DNA of 32,711 nucleotides from Methanobacteriota archaeon (GTDB lineage: Archaea > Thermoplasmatota > E2 > DHVEG-1). This document shows positions 8,565-15,708 of the stretch, piece after piece; position 1 is the stretch's first letter, and every line of letters starts with the position of its first letter. Position numbers and translations under genes: made by a program. Under the pieces are notes generated by a model. It ran no database searches, had not been told where the DNA came from, and saw nothing but the letters and a program-made list of their open reading frames with translations. Location: the NCBI GenBank assembly GCA_026394435.1, contig JAPKYG010000037.1:1-32711 (forward strand), read 5' to 3'.

Positions 8565-8575
8565 AATATATATTA
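8565..8575 (+). promoter_or_regulatory. TATA box of the OsmC-family gene
   Basis: AATATATATTA is centred about 40 bases upstream of ATG 8611. A start site ~26 bases downstream (around 8596) leaves a short leader that still contains the GGAGGA Shine-Dalgarno at 8598-8603. Spacing fits archaeal TBP/TFB promoters. Confidence 0.5.
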
Positions 8576-8610
8576 GAAAAGAAATTACACCAAACTTGGA
8601 GGAATACCAT

Positions 8611-9006
8611 ATGGATATGGAGATTACGTTTCCTGGTGGGAAGAGAGTTGAAGCACACTATGGTGGTTTTACGATAAAAACCGATCAACCAGTTGCTGAT
8701 GGAGGGTCTGGGACTGCTCCGTCACCGTTTGATTTGTTTCTGGCATCAATTGGTACATGTACAGGATATTATGTGTTGAGTTTTTGTCAGAAGAATAACA
8801 TTCCGACAGAGAATATGAGGTTGACTGCAAGCATACAGAGGAATTCCGGGACGCATCTGGTGGAAAACATTCGTATTGACATTCATGTTCCAAGGGAGTT
8901 TCCGGAGAAATACAAAAACGCGGTAGTGAAGGCAGCAGATGCATGTGTGGTGAAACGACATTTGAATACACCACCAAAGATACATATCATCGTAGCATCC
9001 CACTAG
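8611..9006 (+). CDS. OsmC/YhfA-family protein
   Basis: A 131-residue OsmC-family protein. Characterised OsmC/Ohr members reduce organic hydroperoxides with a cysteine pair; YhfA-like members are less well understood. Family hallmarks seen are DGGSGTAPSPFDLFLASIGTC in the first half and an ADACVVKRH segment near the C-terminus. These supply the two conserved cysteines (in GTC and DAC) expected of the peroxidatic pair. A longer reading from TTG 8596 is possible, but ATG 8611 is preferred because GGAGGA (8598-8603) sits 7 bases before it. It is a single-gene unit between an AT-rich intergenic region and purA. The substrate is not determinable; an oxidative-stress role is the family expectation. 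Confidence 0.85.
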   Translation: MDMEITFPGGKRVEAHYGGFTIKTDQPVADGGSGTAPSPFDLFLASIGTCTGYYVLSFCQKNNIPTENMRLTASIQRNSGTHLVENIRIDIHVPREFPEKYKNAVVKAADACVVKRHLNTPPKIHIIVASH

Positions 9007-9053
9007 TCATTATCTTTATCTATCTCTTTTCTATTGCCAAGTGAGGGAAGACC

Positions 9054-10319
9054 ATGACCGTAACGTTAGTGATCGGTACTCAGTGGGGCGATGAAGGGAA
9101 AGGAAAGGTTGTTGATTACTACTCAAAACACGCGGATTACGTGGTACGTTTTCAAGGTGGAAATAACGCTGGTCATACCATCAAAGTCGGAGAGGAAATC
9201 TATAAACTCCATGTTGTACCCTCCGGTGTCATTCAGGGAAAAACAGGAATCATCGGTAATGGTGTGGTCATCGACCCAGAAATCCTGATTCAAGAAATTA
9301 ATGAGCTCACCCAACGGGGGATTACACCGAAACTGCATATCAGCGACCGTGCCAACATCATCATGCCGTACCATAAAATCCTGGATGGTGCCGAGGAGCA
9401 ATACCTTGGTGATAAGAAGATTGGGACCACTAAACGAGGCATCGGACCGTGTTATAGTGATAAGGTTGCACGCAACGGAATCAGAGCGATTGATCTCACC
9501 CAGAAAGAAAAACTTCAACGATTACTTGACCGAATCCTGCCTATAAAACAAAAGATGATTGATATCTATGACATCAAAACCAAACTTGATGGAAAAGAAA
9601 TCCTTGGGACCTATAGCGCATATGGAGAACTACTCAAAGAGTACATCACTACTACCCATATTGAACTGAACAATGCAATACAGAAAAAGAAAAACATCCT
9701 CTTAGAGGGTGCACAGGGAACCATGCTTGATGTGGACTACGGCACCTATCCTTACACGACCTCGTCAAATACGATCGCGGGTGGATGCACCATCGGCACC
9801 GGTATCGGACCAAAACACATTGATGAAATCATCGGAATCGTCAAAGCCTACACTACGCGTGTCGGTGAAGGACCGTTCCCAACAGAACTCCTTGATAAAA
9901 CCGGGCAACATCTCCAGCAAGTCGGCCATGAATTCGGCACTACTACCAGCAGGCTACGAAGATGCGGCTGGCTTGATCTTGTCATCGTCAAACATTCCTG
10001 CATGATTTCAGGGATCACGAAACTAGCAATCACTAAACTCGACGTCCTCAGCGGACTTTCACAAGCATATATCTGCACACAATACACCTTTGATGGAAAA
10101 CGAATAGATTACTTCCCCGCAAACATCGAAGACGTTGCAGCATGTAAACCTGTGTACAAAGAATTCAAAGGATGGGAAACCATTGACCCGAAAATCGCGA
10201 CGTTCGCTGAGCTACCGAAAGAAGCACAGACCTACCTGAGATTTATCGAAAAAGAAACAGACGTCCTTATCGGACTTGTCTCCATTGGACCTGGACGAGA
10301 CGAAACAATCGAGGTTTAA
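9054..10319 (+). CDS. purA: Adenylosuccinate synthetase
   Basis: Catalyses IMP + GTP + aspartate to adenylosuccinate, the first committed step from IMP to AMP, in the cytosol. It has 421 residues, the normal length for the family. It opens with the P-loop-like GTP site WGDEGKGK (residues 11-18, catalytic Asp included). FQGGNNAGHT follows at about 33-42, then GTTKRGIGP (IMP site) near 128 and GEGPFPTE, with TTTSRLRRCGWLD near the GTP/aspartate-binding end. The start at ATG 9054 fits the family N-terminus and has a GAGGG Shine-Dalgarno. The stop overlaps the end of the convergent pcc1 gene by 4 bases. A run of seven T just after the stop may terminate it inside the pcc1 coding region. It appears monocistronic. 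Confidence 0.98.
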   Translation: MTVTLVIGTQWGDEGKGKVVDYYSKHADYVVRFQGGNNAGHTIKVGEEIYKLHVVPSGVIQGKTGIIGNGVVIDPEILIQEINELTQRGITPKLHISDRANIIMPYHKILDGAEEQYLGDKKIGTTKRGIGPCYSDKVARNGIRAIDLTQKEKLQRLLDRILPIKQKMIDIYDIKTKLDGKEILGTYSAYGELLKEYITTTHIELNNAIQKKKNILLEGAQGTMLDVDYGTYPYTTSSNTIAGGCTIGTGIGPKHIDEIIGIVKAYTTRVGEGPFPTELLDKTGQHLQQVGHEFGTTTSRLRRCGWLDLVIVKHSCMISGITKLAITKLDVLSGLSQAYICTQYTFDGKRIDYFPANIEDVAACKPVYKEFKGWETIDPKIATFAELPKEAQTYLRFIEKETDVLIGLVSIGPGRDETIEV

Positions 10320-10555
10320 ACAAGTTTTTTTACGGAAAGCGCAGTCTGAATCCACCGTAGATACGAGTTACACGCTGCCCTCAGAGAACTGACATCCTCA
10401 GACTCAATGGTAACCTTAAGAGTCTTTTTATCAACAGAAAAAGAGACATTTGATTTTGGAATCTTATGTTGTATCTCTGGAGAAAGCGATTGTGCAACGA
10501 CACAAGCATCCTGAGAAGAAGGAAAATGAAAAAGGAATCGTGCTCGGTTCGTCAT
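10316..10555 (-). CDS. pcc1: KEOPS complex subunit Pcc1
   Basis: A 79-residue protein matching Pcc1, the small dimer-forming subunit of the KEOPS complex. With Kae1, Bud32 and Cgi121, KEOPS makes the t6A modification at position 37 of ANN-decoding tRNAs. The chain fits the Pcc1 fold: an N-terminal beta strand, a helix, then SVDKKTLKVTIESEDVSSLRAACNSYLRWI, with the conserved basic-strand/helix pattern and Arg-Ala-...-Asn-Ser motif. It is the last gene of the exosome/proteasome superoperon. Its ATG overlaps the rpoP stop (ATGA), which indicates translational coupling. Its 3' end overlaps the convergent purA stop by 4 bases. Confidence 0.85.
   Translation of the reverse strand: MTNRARFLFHFPSSQDACVVAQSLSPEIQHKIPKSNVSFSVDKKTLKVTIESEDVSSLRAACNSYLRWIQTALSVKKLV
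10325..10331 (+). terminator. Poly-T tract after purA, inside pcc1
   Basis: Seven consecutive T begin 5 bases after the purA stop. On the plus strand this is a plausible archaeal terminator for purA. On the minus strand the same bases encode lysines near the Pcc1 C-terminus. Confidence 0.4.
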
Positions 10556-10692
10556 ACGCTTTTGATGCGTTTTGCAACAGTTGGCCGCTCTTTATAGAAT
10601 ACTTTGCTTCCGCAATACGGGCATTGCATCCCGATGTTTTTCACATCGAACTGCACTGCTTTCTTACACAAACCACACTTATACCTGGTCAC
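10552..10692 (-). CDS. rpoP: DNA-directed RNA polymerase subunit P
   Basis: A 46-residue zinc-ribbon protein, the archaeal counterpart of eukaryotic Rpb12, a small structural subunit that helps assemble the RpoD/RpoL platform of RNA polymerase. Four zinc ligands are visible, C6-x2-C9 and C24-x2-C27 (CPYCGSKVFYKERP), and the tail KRIKSV is typical. It starts with GTG at 10692, which overlaps the rpl37ae stop (GTGA). Its own stop overlaps the pcc1 ATG (ATGA). These overlaps and the motif fix both ends. It is short and easy to miss in ORF-based annotation, but the family match and gene order (rpl37ae-rpoP-pcc1) are standard for archaea. Confidence 0.93.
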   Translation of the reverse strand: MTRYKCGLCKKAVQFDVKNIGMQCPYCGSKVFYKERPTVAKRIKSV

Positions 10693-10982
10693 TTGGATTC
10701 CTCTTCAGCAGGTAACTCGACAGGCAGTCCCTTGAGGATTCGTTCTGCGGTCACACCGGAGGGCGTGGATGGCATATAGGCACCACCAGCAAAGATATTG
10801 CCGCATTTCTTGCATTCCCAAATACTCGTACTCGTTCGTTGCACTGCTTTCTGACCGCACCGGGGGCACTCGTGACGGAGTTTCTGCTGGCTTTCCACGT
10901 CTCTGATCATGCTACGTGATTTTACACCGTATCGCTCTGCGAAGCGACCGGATGTGCCAACTTTTTTCGTACGTTTTGACAT
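10689..10982 (-). CDS. rpl37ae: Large ribosomal subunit protein eL43 (L37Ae)
   Basis: A 97-residue zinc-finger ribosomal protein of the large subunit. The N-terminal basic region (MSKRTKKVGTSGRFAERYG) is characteristic. The zinc ribbon has C39, C42, C57 and C60 (CPRCG...CKKCG), followed by GGAYMPSTP. An acidic tail ends the chain. It follows rrp42 by 15 bases and overlaps rpoP by 4 bases. This placement between the exosome and rpoP genes is the usual archaeal arrangement. Confidence 0.97.
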   Translation of the reverse strand: MSKRTKKVGTSGRFAERYGVKSRSMIRDVESQQKLRHECPRCGQKAVQRTSTSIWECKKCGNIFAGGAYMPSTPSGVTAERILKGLPVELPAEEESK

Positions 10983-10997
10983 GGTATTTCCCTGTAC

Positions 10998-11801
10998 TTA
11001 CGATGAAGTAATTTCTATTAACTTCTTTCGTATTTCTTTCCCGTTATCCAGAGCTCCTTTTATAACTTTTTGTATCTCGTCCTTGGAAAAACTGCCGGAA
11101 AGCCCTTTCTGCATCGCCCGAATATCACCGTTATGGTCCGTGGCAACCGTTAACCGCACGTCCGCGATGACTTCTTCATCAAAACAAGGGTCAAAGAGGA
11201 CAAAATCATTGATTTTAACTGCGGTACAAGAAATCGGTGGCTCTGACATAGGCAAGGGGAAATCTTCTTTTTGATATCCCTCAGGGAGTTGTTCTTCAAA
11301 CCGCTTCGCAGGGACAATCGTTGTTGACAATGCAGCAAGAGCACCCAAAGATGCTGCATCAAAGAGATTTCCATCGTAATCAAGGACATGGATATCGATG
11401 AAGACCAACCAGACCAGCTCACCGGGAGTTACAACAAGTTTTTCAACATCAACGACCTTTGATTCACGCACCCCACGGTCGACGACCCGGGCTAGCTCAA
11501 TGGCATCTTCTCGTGGTGGACCTGACTCAAAATCAGGGGATGCCAAAGGAACAAGCTCAGCAGCGGTGCTTAACACTCCCATGTTTGGGGTATCCGGGAA
11601 TGGTTCACCCAGGCCCATTTTGATACCAACAAGAACTTGGGTATTTCCAATTTTTACTCGTGCGGATCCCTCTGCCTTGTTGACCACCTTTGTTTCAATC
11701 TCAATCGTCCGGTATTGGTCAAAGCTACGTCCATCGATACGTTTCCCTTGCGCCCCAAGATTTGTAATATAATCACGCTTAATAATAGGGACAATGGTCA
11801 T
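10998..11801 (-). CDS. rrp42: Exosome complex subunit Rrp42
   Basis: A 267-residue RNase PH-fold protein. It is the non-catalytic partner that alternates with Rrp41 in the hexameric ring of the archaeal RNA exosome (3'-5' RNA degradation and polyadenylation). Seen are KRIDGRSFDQYRTIEIE near the N-terminus, the RNase PH core (GSARVKIGNTQVLVGIKM), and FIDIHVLDYDGNLFDAASLGALAAL. The C-terminal half ends with DEEVIADVRLTVA. Length is normal for Rrp42 and distinguishes it from the shorter Rrp41. Its ATG overlaps the rrp41 stop (ATGA), so the pair is translationally coupled, consistent with equimolar assembly. Confidence 0.97.
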   Translation of the reverse strand: MTIVPIIKRDYITNLGAQGKRIDGRSFDQYRTIEIETKVVNKAEGSARVKIGNTQVLVGIKMGLGEPFPDTPNMGVLSTAAELVPLASPDFESGPPREDAIELARVVDRGVRESKVVDVEKLVVTPGELVWLVFIDIHVLDYDGNLFDAASLGALAALSTTIVPAKRFEEQLPEGYQKEDFPLPMSEPPISCTAVKINDFVLFDPCFDEEVIADVRLTVATDHNGDIRAMQKGLSGSFSKDEIQKVIKGALDNGKEIRKKLIEITSS

Positions 11802-12532
11802 TCTTGCACCTCCGCGGCAATAGCTTGATACTTATGCATGACCGCTTTTTTCTGAATCTCAGAAACCGCATGGCATCCTTTCACGGCGAGGTCAAACGCC
11901 TGGTTAAACTCATCAACGGTGAGATGTCCATCCATCTGTAATAAGAGTACTTCACCGGTTCGTGGTGAAATTGCGACAGGCAGGTCAGCATCACCAAAGT
12001 TATCTTCCTCTTTTCCCAGATCTAGGACAACCTGGCCATTGATTTTTCCGGCAGCAATTGCAACCGGGATATCTCTCATGGGGATCCCTGCATCGATGAG
12101 GGCGACACCGGCAGCGGTTAACCCGGCACAGCGTGTTCCTGCCTCTGCATCAAGCACCTCGATGTTCACATTGACGGTTGCCCGGGGGAACTGCTCGGTA
12201 AGGATTACTTTTTCCAGGGCTTCTGAGATAACTTTTGAAATCTCGACGCTTCGTCGGTCAGGGCCAGGTCGTTTACGATCTTCGACGCTGAACGCAGCCA
12301 TATTATATCGCGCTTGCACAATCGCTCTGAGCGGATTCTGCGTGTGTCGTGGTACTGCCTCTCGAGGGCCATACACGGCCACGAGGACTTTATTGCCACC
12401 CCATTCCAGGTAACATGAGCCGTCTGCTCGATGAAGCACGCCAGCCTCGATTTTGATTTTCCGTATATCTTCTGGACCTCGTCCATCTAATCGTTTTCCT
12501 TCGCTGGTTATTAACTCAATATCTGATTTCAT
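11798..12532 (-). CDS. rrp41: Exosome complex catalytic subunit Rrp41
   Basis: A 244-residue RNase PH-fold phosphorolytic exoribonuclease, the catalytic ring subunit of the archaeal exosome. It uses phosphate to degrade RNA 3'-5'. Visible signatures are GKRLDGRGPEDIRKIKIE, the RNA-binding arginine region RKRPGPDRRS, and AGTRCAGLTAAGVALIDAG. The active-site segment KEEDNFGDADLPVA carries the conserved acidic residues. The C-terminal helix region is typical. The start ATG overlaps the rrp4 stop by one base (TAATG), and rrp42 overlaps its stop, so the three exosome genes are coupled in the order cap-catalytic-structural subunit. Confidence 0.98.
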   Translation of the reverse strand: MKSDIELITSEGKRLDGRGPEDIRKIKIEAGVLHRADGSCYLEWGGNKVLVAVYGPREAVPRHTQNPLRAIVQARYNMAAFSVEDRKRPGPDRRSVEISKVISEALEKVILTEQFPRATVNVNIEVLDAEAGTRCAGLTAAGVALIDAGIPMRDIPVAIAAGKINGQVVLDLGKEEDNFGDADLPVAISPRTGEVLLLQMDGHLTVDEFNQAFDLAVKGCHAVSEIQKKAVMHKYQAIAAEVQE

Positions 12533-13212
12533 TATCTTACATCCTTTGCATCTTTTTTCAAGAGTTCTTCTATTCTATCAGTGAGCCCGAACGTAGCAGC
12601 CTCACTTTCTATCTTAGAGATCGCTTGTAGCACCTTTGCGATGCCTTCCGCATCTCCATCTATCCAAATACGACCGTTCTTACCGACTTTGATTCGGCAG
12701 CGGGTGTATTTTTGTATTATCTCTATCATCGAATATTTTTTTCCCATAATGCGGCGATAAATTGAGGGTTCAAATTCAATGATATGACCGCCTTTGAGTT
12801 TAAACAGGTTACGATCATTCAGTGTTATCTGAAGTTTCTTTGATTCATCAATCGAGAGAACCTTTGCCAGTATGGCATCACCGGTGTTTAAATATTTTTC
12901 TGTATCGGCGAATTCGATCTCCCAAGGCACCTCGTGTACATGTAAGAGTGCCGGGTACGGGGCGTTGATATCAACCATCCAGTTCGATGTTGATGCTTCT
13001 TCCACGACACCGATGACAAAATCATCAACAATCGGTTCATATCGTCCTTTTAACGGAATGATGTTGATGAAATTATCTTGTATATTCAGTACTCCAAGTC
13101 GTTCTGCGTAGATTTTTTTGTTTTCTACAAATGTTCCCCGACCAGGCTTGAAGGCAGGTATATCACCGAGAATCTGACCAGGAATTACAATTTGACGTCC
13201 TTCATTTGGCAT
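12532..13212 (-). CDS. rrp4: Exosome cap subunit Rrp4
   Basis: A 226-residue RNA-binding cap protein that sits on the Rrp41/Rrp42 ring and feeds RNA to the central pore. The N-terminal domain (VIPGQILGD) leads into an S1 domain (NWMVDINAPYPALLHVHEV). A KH domain follows, with the VGKNGRIWIDGDAEG loop. Length and domain order match Rrp4 rather than the Zn-containing Csl4. It starts with ATG 13212, 27 bases after the SBDS stop. Its stop overlaps rrp41. Confidence 0.96.
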   Translation of the reverse strand: MPNEGRQIVIPGQILGDIPAFKPGRGTFVENKKIYAERLGVLNIQDNFINIIPLKGRYEPIVDDFVIGVVEEASTSNWMVDINAPYPALLHVHEVPWEIEFADTEKYLNTGDAILAKVLSIDESKKLQITLNDRNLFKLKGGHIIEFEPSIYRRIMGKKYSMIEIIQKYTRCRIKVGKNGRIWIDGDAEGIAKVLQAISKIESEAATFGLTDRIEELLKKDAKDVR

Positions 13213-13238
13213 AAAATCATGTATCCTTTTTTACAAAC

Positions 13239-13934
13239 CTACTTCAAAATTCGTGTTTCTACATTTCCTTTCGTAAGTGTATTTAACCGATCATAAAAAT
13301 CTGTTTGCATTCCCGCTGGAAGTTTCACAATACCGACCCAGGTGCCATCTGACTGCCATTCCTCCCGCTCTAATGTGCCAAAGCTGCGGACCGCACCGTA
13401 CGCTTTCCCAACATGTTCAGGGGGAATTTTCACAGAGACCCGTGTCTGATCCATCGAGATAGGGAGAATAGGTCGGAGTATCTCAATGATGGTTTTCATC
13501 TGTTGGTTCACTGATTTAAAGGGATCGATATGCACCTTTGCTTCATCCATCGCAAGTTCAATTCGGGTTCTGGGATGTGGCATCTTCGTCTGCGGGTCCA
13601 TCGCGTTTCTCACTATCAAATCAACGATACGTTTTTTCTTCTGCTCCTGCATTTCATGACGCTGCTCTGTTGTCAGCTGGATTTCTCCTTTCTGAATGAT
13701 TTCTTTGGCAATCGTTGAAATATCAGTGGTGTTGAAATGTTTCTGAAGTGATTCGATGGGTGCATGGGTCCCTTTCTTTGAATCACTAAAAACCGCATCA
13801 ATCGCAAGAGCGGAGAGAATATTTTCTATTTTTCCCTCCAGGATATGCTCTGCCTCATGAGGATCCACGAGGATCTCGAAACGATCCGTTCCTTTATGCA
13901 AACGCGCAATCACTGCGTTTTCTAGACTTACCAA
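13239..13934 (-). CDS. Ribosome maturation protein SBDS (SDO1)
   Basis: A 231-residue archaeal SBDS protein, which helps release the anti-association factor aIF6 from new large ribosomal subunits. Three domains are expected. The N-terminal FYSH domain (ENAVIARLHKGTDRFEILVDP) is visible, as are the middle helical domain (QLTTEQRHEMQEQKKKRIVDLI...PHPRTRIE) and the C-terminal ferredoxin-like domain. Translation starts with TTG 13934. This is supported by a GGAGG sequence in the end of psmA about 9 bases upstream and by the family N-terminus. It lies 2 bases after the psmA stop, in the standard archaeal psmA-SBDS-rrp4 order. Confidence 0.96.
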   Translation of the reverse strand: MVSLENAVIARLHKGTDRFEILVDPHEAEHILEGKIENILSALAIDAVFSDSKKGTHAPIESLQKHFNTTDISTIAKEIIQKGEIQLTTEQRHEMQEQKKKRIVDLIVRNAMDPQTKMPHPRTRIELAMDEAKVHIDPFKSVNQQMKTIIEILRPILPISMDQTRVSVKIPPEHVGKAYGAVRSFGTLEREEWQSDGTWVGIVKLPAGMQTDFYDRLNTLTKGNVETRILK

Positions 13935-13936
13935 CT

Positions 13937-14659
13937 CTACTTACCTCCAATCGCCTTGGTCACATACGTCTTTGTTTCCGCAGGTGACAGGATATGGAAT
14001 TTGACTCCTTTTTTCACCACACCAATTTCGATCGCATCAGGATTCAACTTCCCTTCAGTACCCTTATGTAATGCTTTCACACCCAGATCAACAGCCTCGT
14101 CCATAGACATGTTGTCTTTATAATGTTCCTCGAAGTAGGCCATTGCCCCTGTGCGTCCGGCCCCTTCACTGGCTGCCTTGTATTCCATGAGGGCACCAGA
14201 AGGATCAGTGGAAAACAAGCGAGCACCGGTTTGATCGACCCCCGCAATCAACAATGCAGTTCCAAACGGTCGAACACCACCATACTGGGTGTATGTTTGT
14301 TTAAAATCACAAATTCGTTTCACCAGTGTTTCGACCTGAATTTTTTCACCATAGGTTATCTCATTGATTTGCGCATCCAGGCGAGCTCTATCAATCAAGG
14401 ATCGAGCATCGGCAACAAGACCAGATGTTGCGCACCCAATGTGATCATCGATAATGAAAATCTTCTCAATGGAATCCGGCTCAATGAGTCGAGATGTAAT
14501 ACGTTTATCAACAATTAAGATAGCGCCATCTCGGAATTTCACTCCCACTGTTGTTGTTCCGCGTTTTACTGCTTCTCGTGCGTACTCCACTTGAAACAAT
14601 CGTCCATCGGGGGAAAAGACGGTAATCGCTCGATCATATGCCATATTTGATGGTTGCAT
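13937..14659 (-). CDS. psmA: Proteasome subunit alpha
   Basis: A 240-residue alpha subunit of the 20S proteasome, forming the outer rings that gate substrate entry. The signature YDRAITVFSPDGRLFQVEYA is at the N-terminus, followed by the conserved GTTTVGVKFRDG. The segments GCATSGLVADARSLIDRAR and RPFGTALLIAGVD fit alpha subunits. No N-terminal catalytic Thr is expected in alpha subunits. ATG 14659 is preferred over the Met five codons later because a GAGGTG Shine-Dalgarno lies 9 bases upstream. It is the first gene of the superoperon, with a TATA box about 75-85 bases upstream. RNase P subunit genes that often precede psmA in archaea are absent here. Confidence 0.98.
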   Translation of the reverse strand: MQPSNMAYDRAITVFSPDGRLFQVEYAREAVKRGTTTVGVKFRDGAILIVDKRITSRLIEPDSIEKIFIIDDHIGCATSGLVADARSLIDRARLDAQINEITYGEKIQVETLVKRICDFKQTYTQYGGVRPFGTALLIAGVDQTGARLFSTDPSGALMEYKAASEGAGRTGAMAYFEEHYKDNMSMDEAVDLGVKALHKGTEGKLNPDAIEIGVVKKGVKFHILSPAETKTYVTKAIGGK

Positions 14660-14734
14660 TTTTTATTTCACCTCATATTTTCTTCTGTTTTTCTCTGTTA
14701 TCTCTCTCAATTTTAACCATGAATGCACTTTTGA

Positions 14735-14744
14735 TGTATATAGT
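14735..14744 (-). promoter_or_regulatory. TATA box of the psmA-exosome superoperon
   Basis: On the minus strand this reads ACTATATACA, predicting transcription start near 14712 and a ~50-base leader that includes the psmA Shine-Dalgarno. It is the only clear TATA-like element between queE and psmA. Confidence 0.5.
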
Positions 14745-14793
14745 TTGTGTTCACGTTTCTTCTCCAGAGAAATACGATAAGAATGACGATAAG

Positions 14794-15423
14794 TTAGACT
14801 CCTCTTTTTGTTCCCCAAATGATTTTATGCAGTTGCAGTGCCAGTCGCACCGGTACTCCATCGTTGAGAATCCATGACGCAAGCTTCTTTGGGTTCGTAC
14901 CCCAAACAGGTTGGAAAAACACGGTGCATGGTGGGTTGTATTTTTTGAGAATTTTTTTCGCGTAATCGTAATCTTCTTTGTTTTTAATGATGAATTTAAG
15001 TTGGTCCTTTTTTGAAAGATATGATATATTTTTCATGTTCATTTGCTCATACGAACCTGACGAGGGGCATTTGATGTCCAGAGAGATCATTAAGGATTTT
15101 TTTCCCACAAACTTCTTGATGCTGATGCTTCCGTTTGTTTCAAGACATATCTTGTAATTTTTTTGAAGGAGCCACTCTATAAGTTTCGGTGCGTCTTTTT
15201 GCAGCAGTGGTTCCCCGCCCGTGAGACAAACATAGGTGCAAGCAAATTTCTTAATCTCATCGAGAATCTCTTGTATACTCATCTCGGTTCCTTGTTCGTA
15301 GGCATACGTGGTATCGCAGAAGGAACAACGTAAGTTACAGCCGGTGAGTCTCAGAAAAATACTGGGTACACCAACCAATGTGCCTTCTCCTTGTATTGAG
15401 TAAAATATTTCATTTACTTTCAT
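14794..15423 (-). CDS. queE: 7-carboxy-7-deazaguanine synthase
   Basis: A 209-residue radical SAM enzyme that contracts 6-carboxytetrahydropterin to 7-carboxy-7-deazaguanine, a step toward archaeosine in archaeal tRNA. Hallmarks are NEIFYSIQGEGTLVGVPSIF at the N-terminus, GCNLRCSFCDT with the CxxxCxxC cluster (C29, C33, C36), the SAM-binding CLTGGEPLLQ segment, and LETNGS. Length is normal for QueE. Other archaeosine genes are not in the window. The gene is AT-rich relative to its flanks. No Shine-Dalgarno is evident. A TATA-like ATTTTAAT lies about 26 bases upstream of the ATG, which would make a leaderless or nearly leaderless transcript. Confidence 0.95.
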   Translation of the reverse strand: MKVNEIFYSIQGEGTLVGVPSIFLRLTGCNLRCSFCDTTYAYEQGTEMSIQEILDEIKKFACTYVCLTGGEPLLQKDAPKLIEWLLQKNYKICLETNGSISIKKFVGKKSLMISLDIKCPSSGSYEQMNMKNISYLSKKDQLKFIIKNKEDYDYAKKILKKYNPPCTVFFQPVWGTNPKKLASWILNDGVPVRLALQLHKIIWGTKRGV

Positions 15424-15564
15424 TTGTGTGATGTATTTGGAACGTCAATTAAAATCTTTGCTCGGTAGAAAAAGGAAAACACAGCAGATAGAATGGATGT
15501 AAAAATATTTATAGGGGAAGTAATATTACGGGTAAGCCGTTCCAATGTTACTTGATATAGTGTA

Positions 15565-15576
15565 TAGTATAAATAA
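15565..15576 (+). promoter_or_regulatory. TATA box of tRNA-Lys and probably the RNA polymerase operon
   Basis: TAGTATAAATAA is centred about 31 bases before the tRNA-Lys 5' end, fitting a transcript that starts a few bases upstream of the mature tRNA. No TATA-like sequence exists between the tRNA and rpoH, so this promoter probably also drives rpoH-rpoB-rpoA1-rpoA2. The 15424-15600 region holds no other feature I can support. Confidence 0.6.
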
Positions 15577-15600
15577 TGAGTGGAACTGTGGCCCGTCCTT

Positions 15601-15674
15601 GGGCCTGTAGCTCAGCTAGGTAGAGCATCTGGCTTTTAACCAGGTGGCCAAGGGTTCGAATCCCTTCAGGCCCG
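15601..15674 (+). tRNA. tRNA-Lys(UUU)
   Basis: A complete 74-base cloverleaf without an encoded CCA. The acceptor stem GGGCCTG pairs with CAGGCCC, with discriminator G. The D-arm is GCTC...GAGC. The anticodon stem TCTGG/CCAGG (one G-T pair) encloses the loop CTTTTAA, giving anticodon TTT at 15635-15637. The T-arm is AAGGG-TTCGAAT-CCCTT. A G discriminator and this acceptor are typical of archaeal tRNA-Lys. No intron is present. The RNA polymerase operon begins 34 bases downstream. Confidence 0.97.
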
Positions 15675-15695
15675 CCTTTCCTCAAAAGGAACGCA

Positions 15696-15701
15696 GGAGG
15701 A
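15696..15701 (+). promoter_or_regulatory. Shine-Dalgarno that places the rpoH start
   Basis: GGAGGA sits 7 bases before an in-frame ATC at 15709. The ATG at 15702 directly after it is followed at once by a TAG stop and is out of the rpoH frame, so it cannot start RpoH. Confidence 0.6.
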
Positions 15702-15708
15702 ATGTAGT

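Noticed and set aside
15702..15707. ATG followed at once by TAG behind the rpoH Shine-Dalgarno, possibly a pyrrolysine (amber) read-through start
   Set aside because: Reading through TAG in that frame soon meets another stop and does not give the RpoH sequence, which lies in a different frame.
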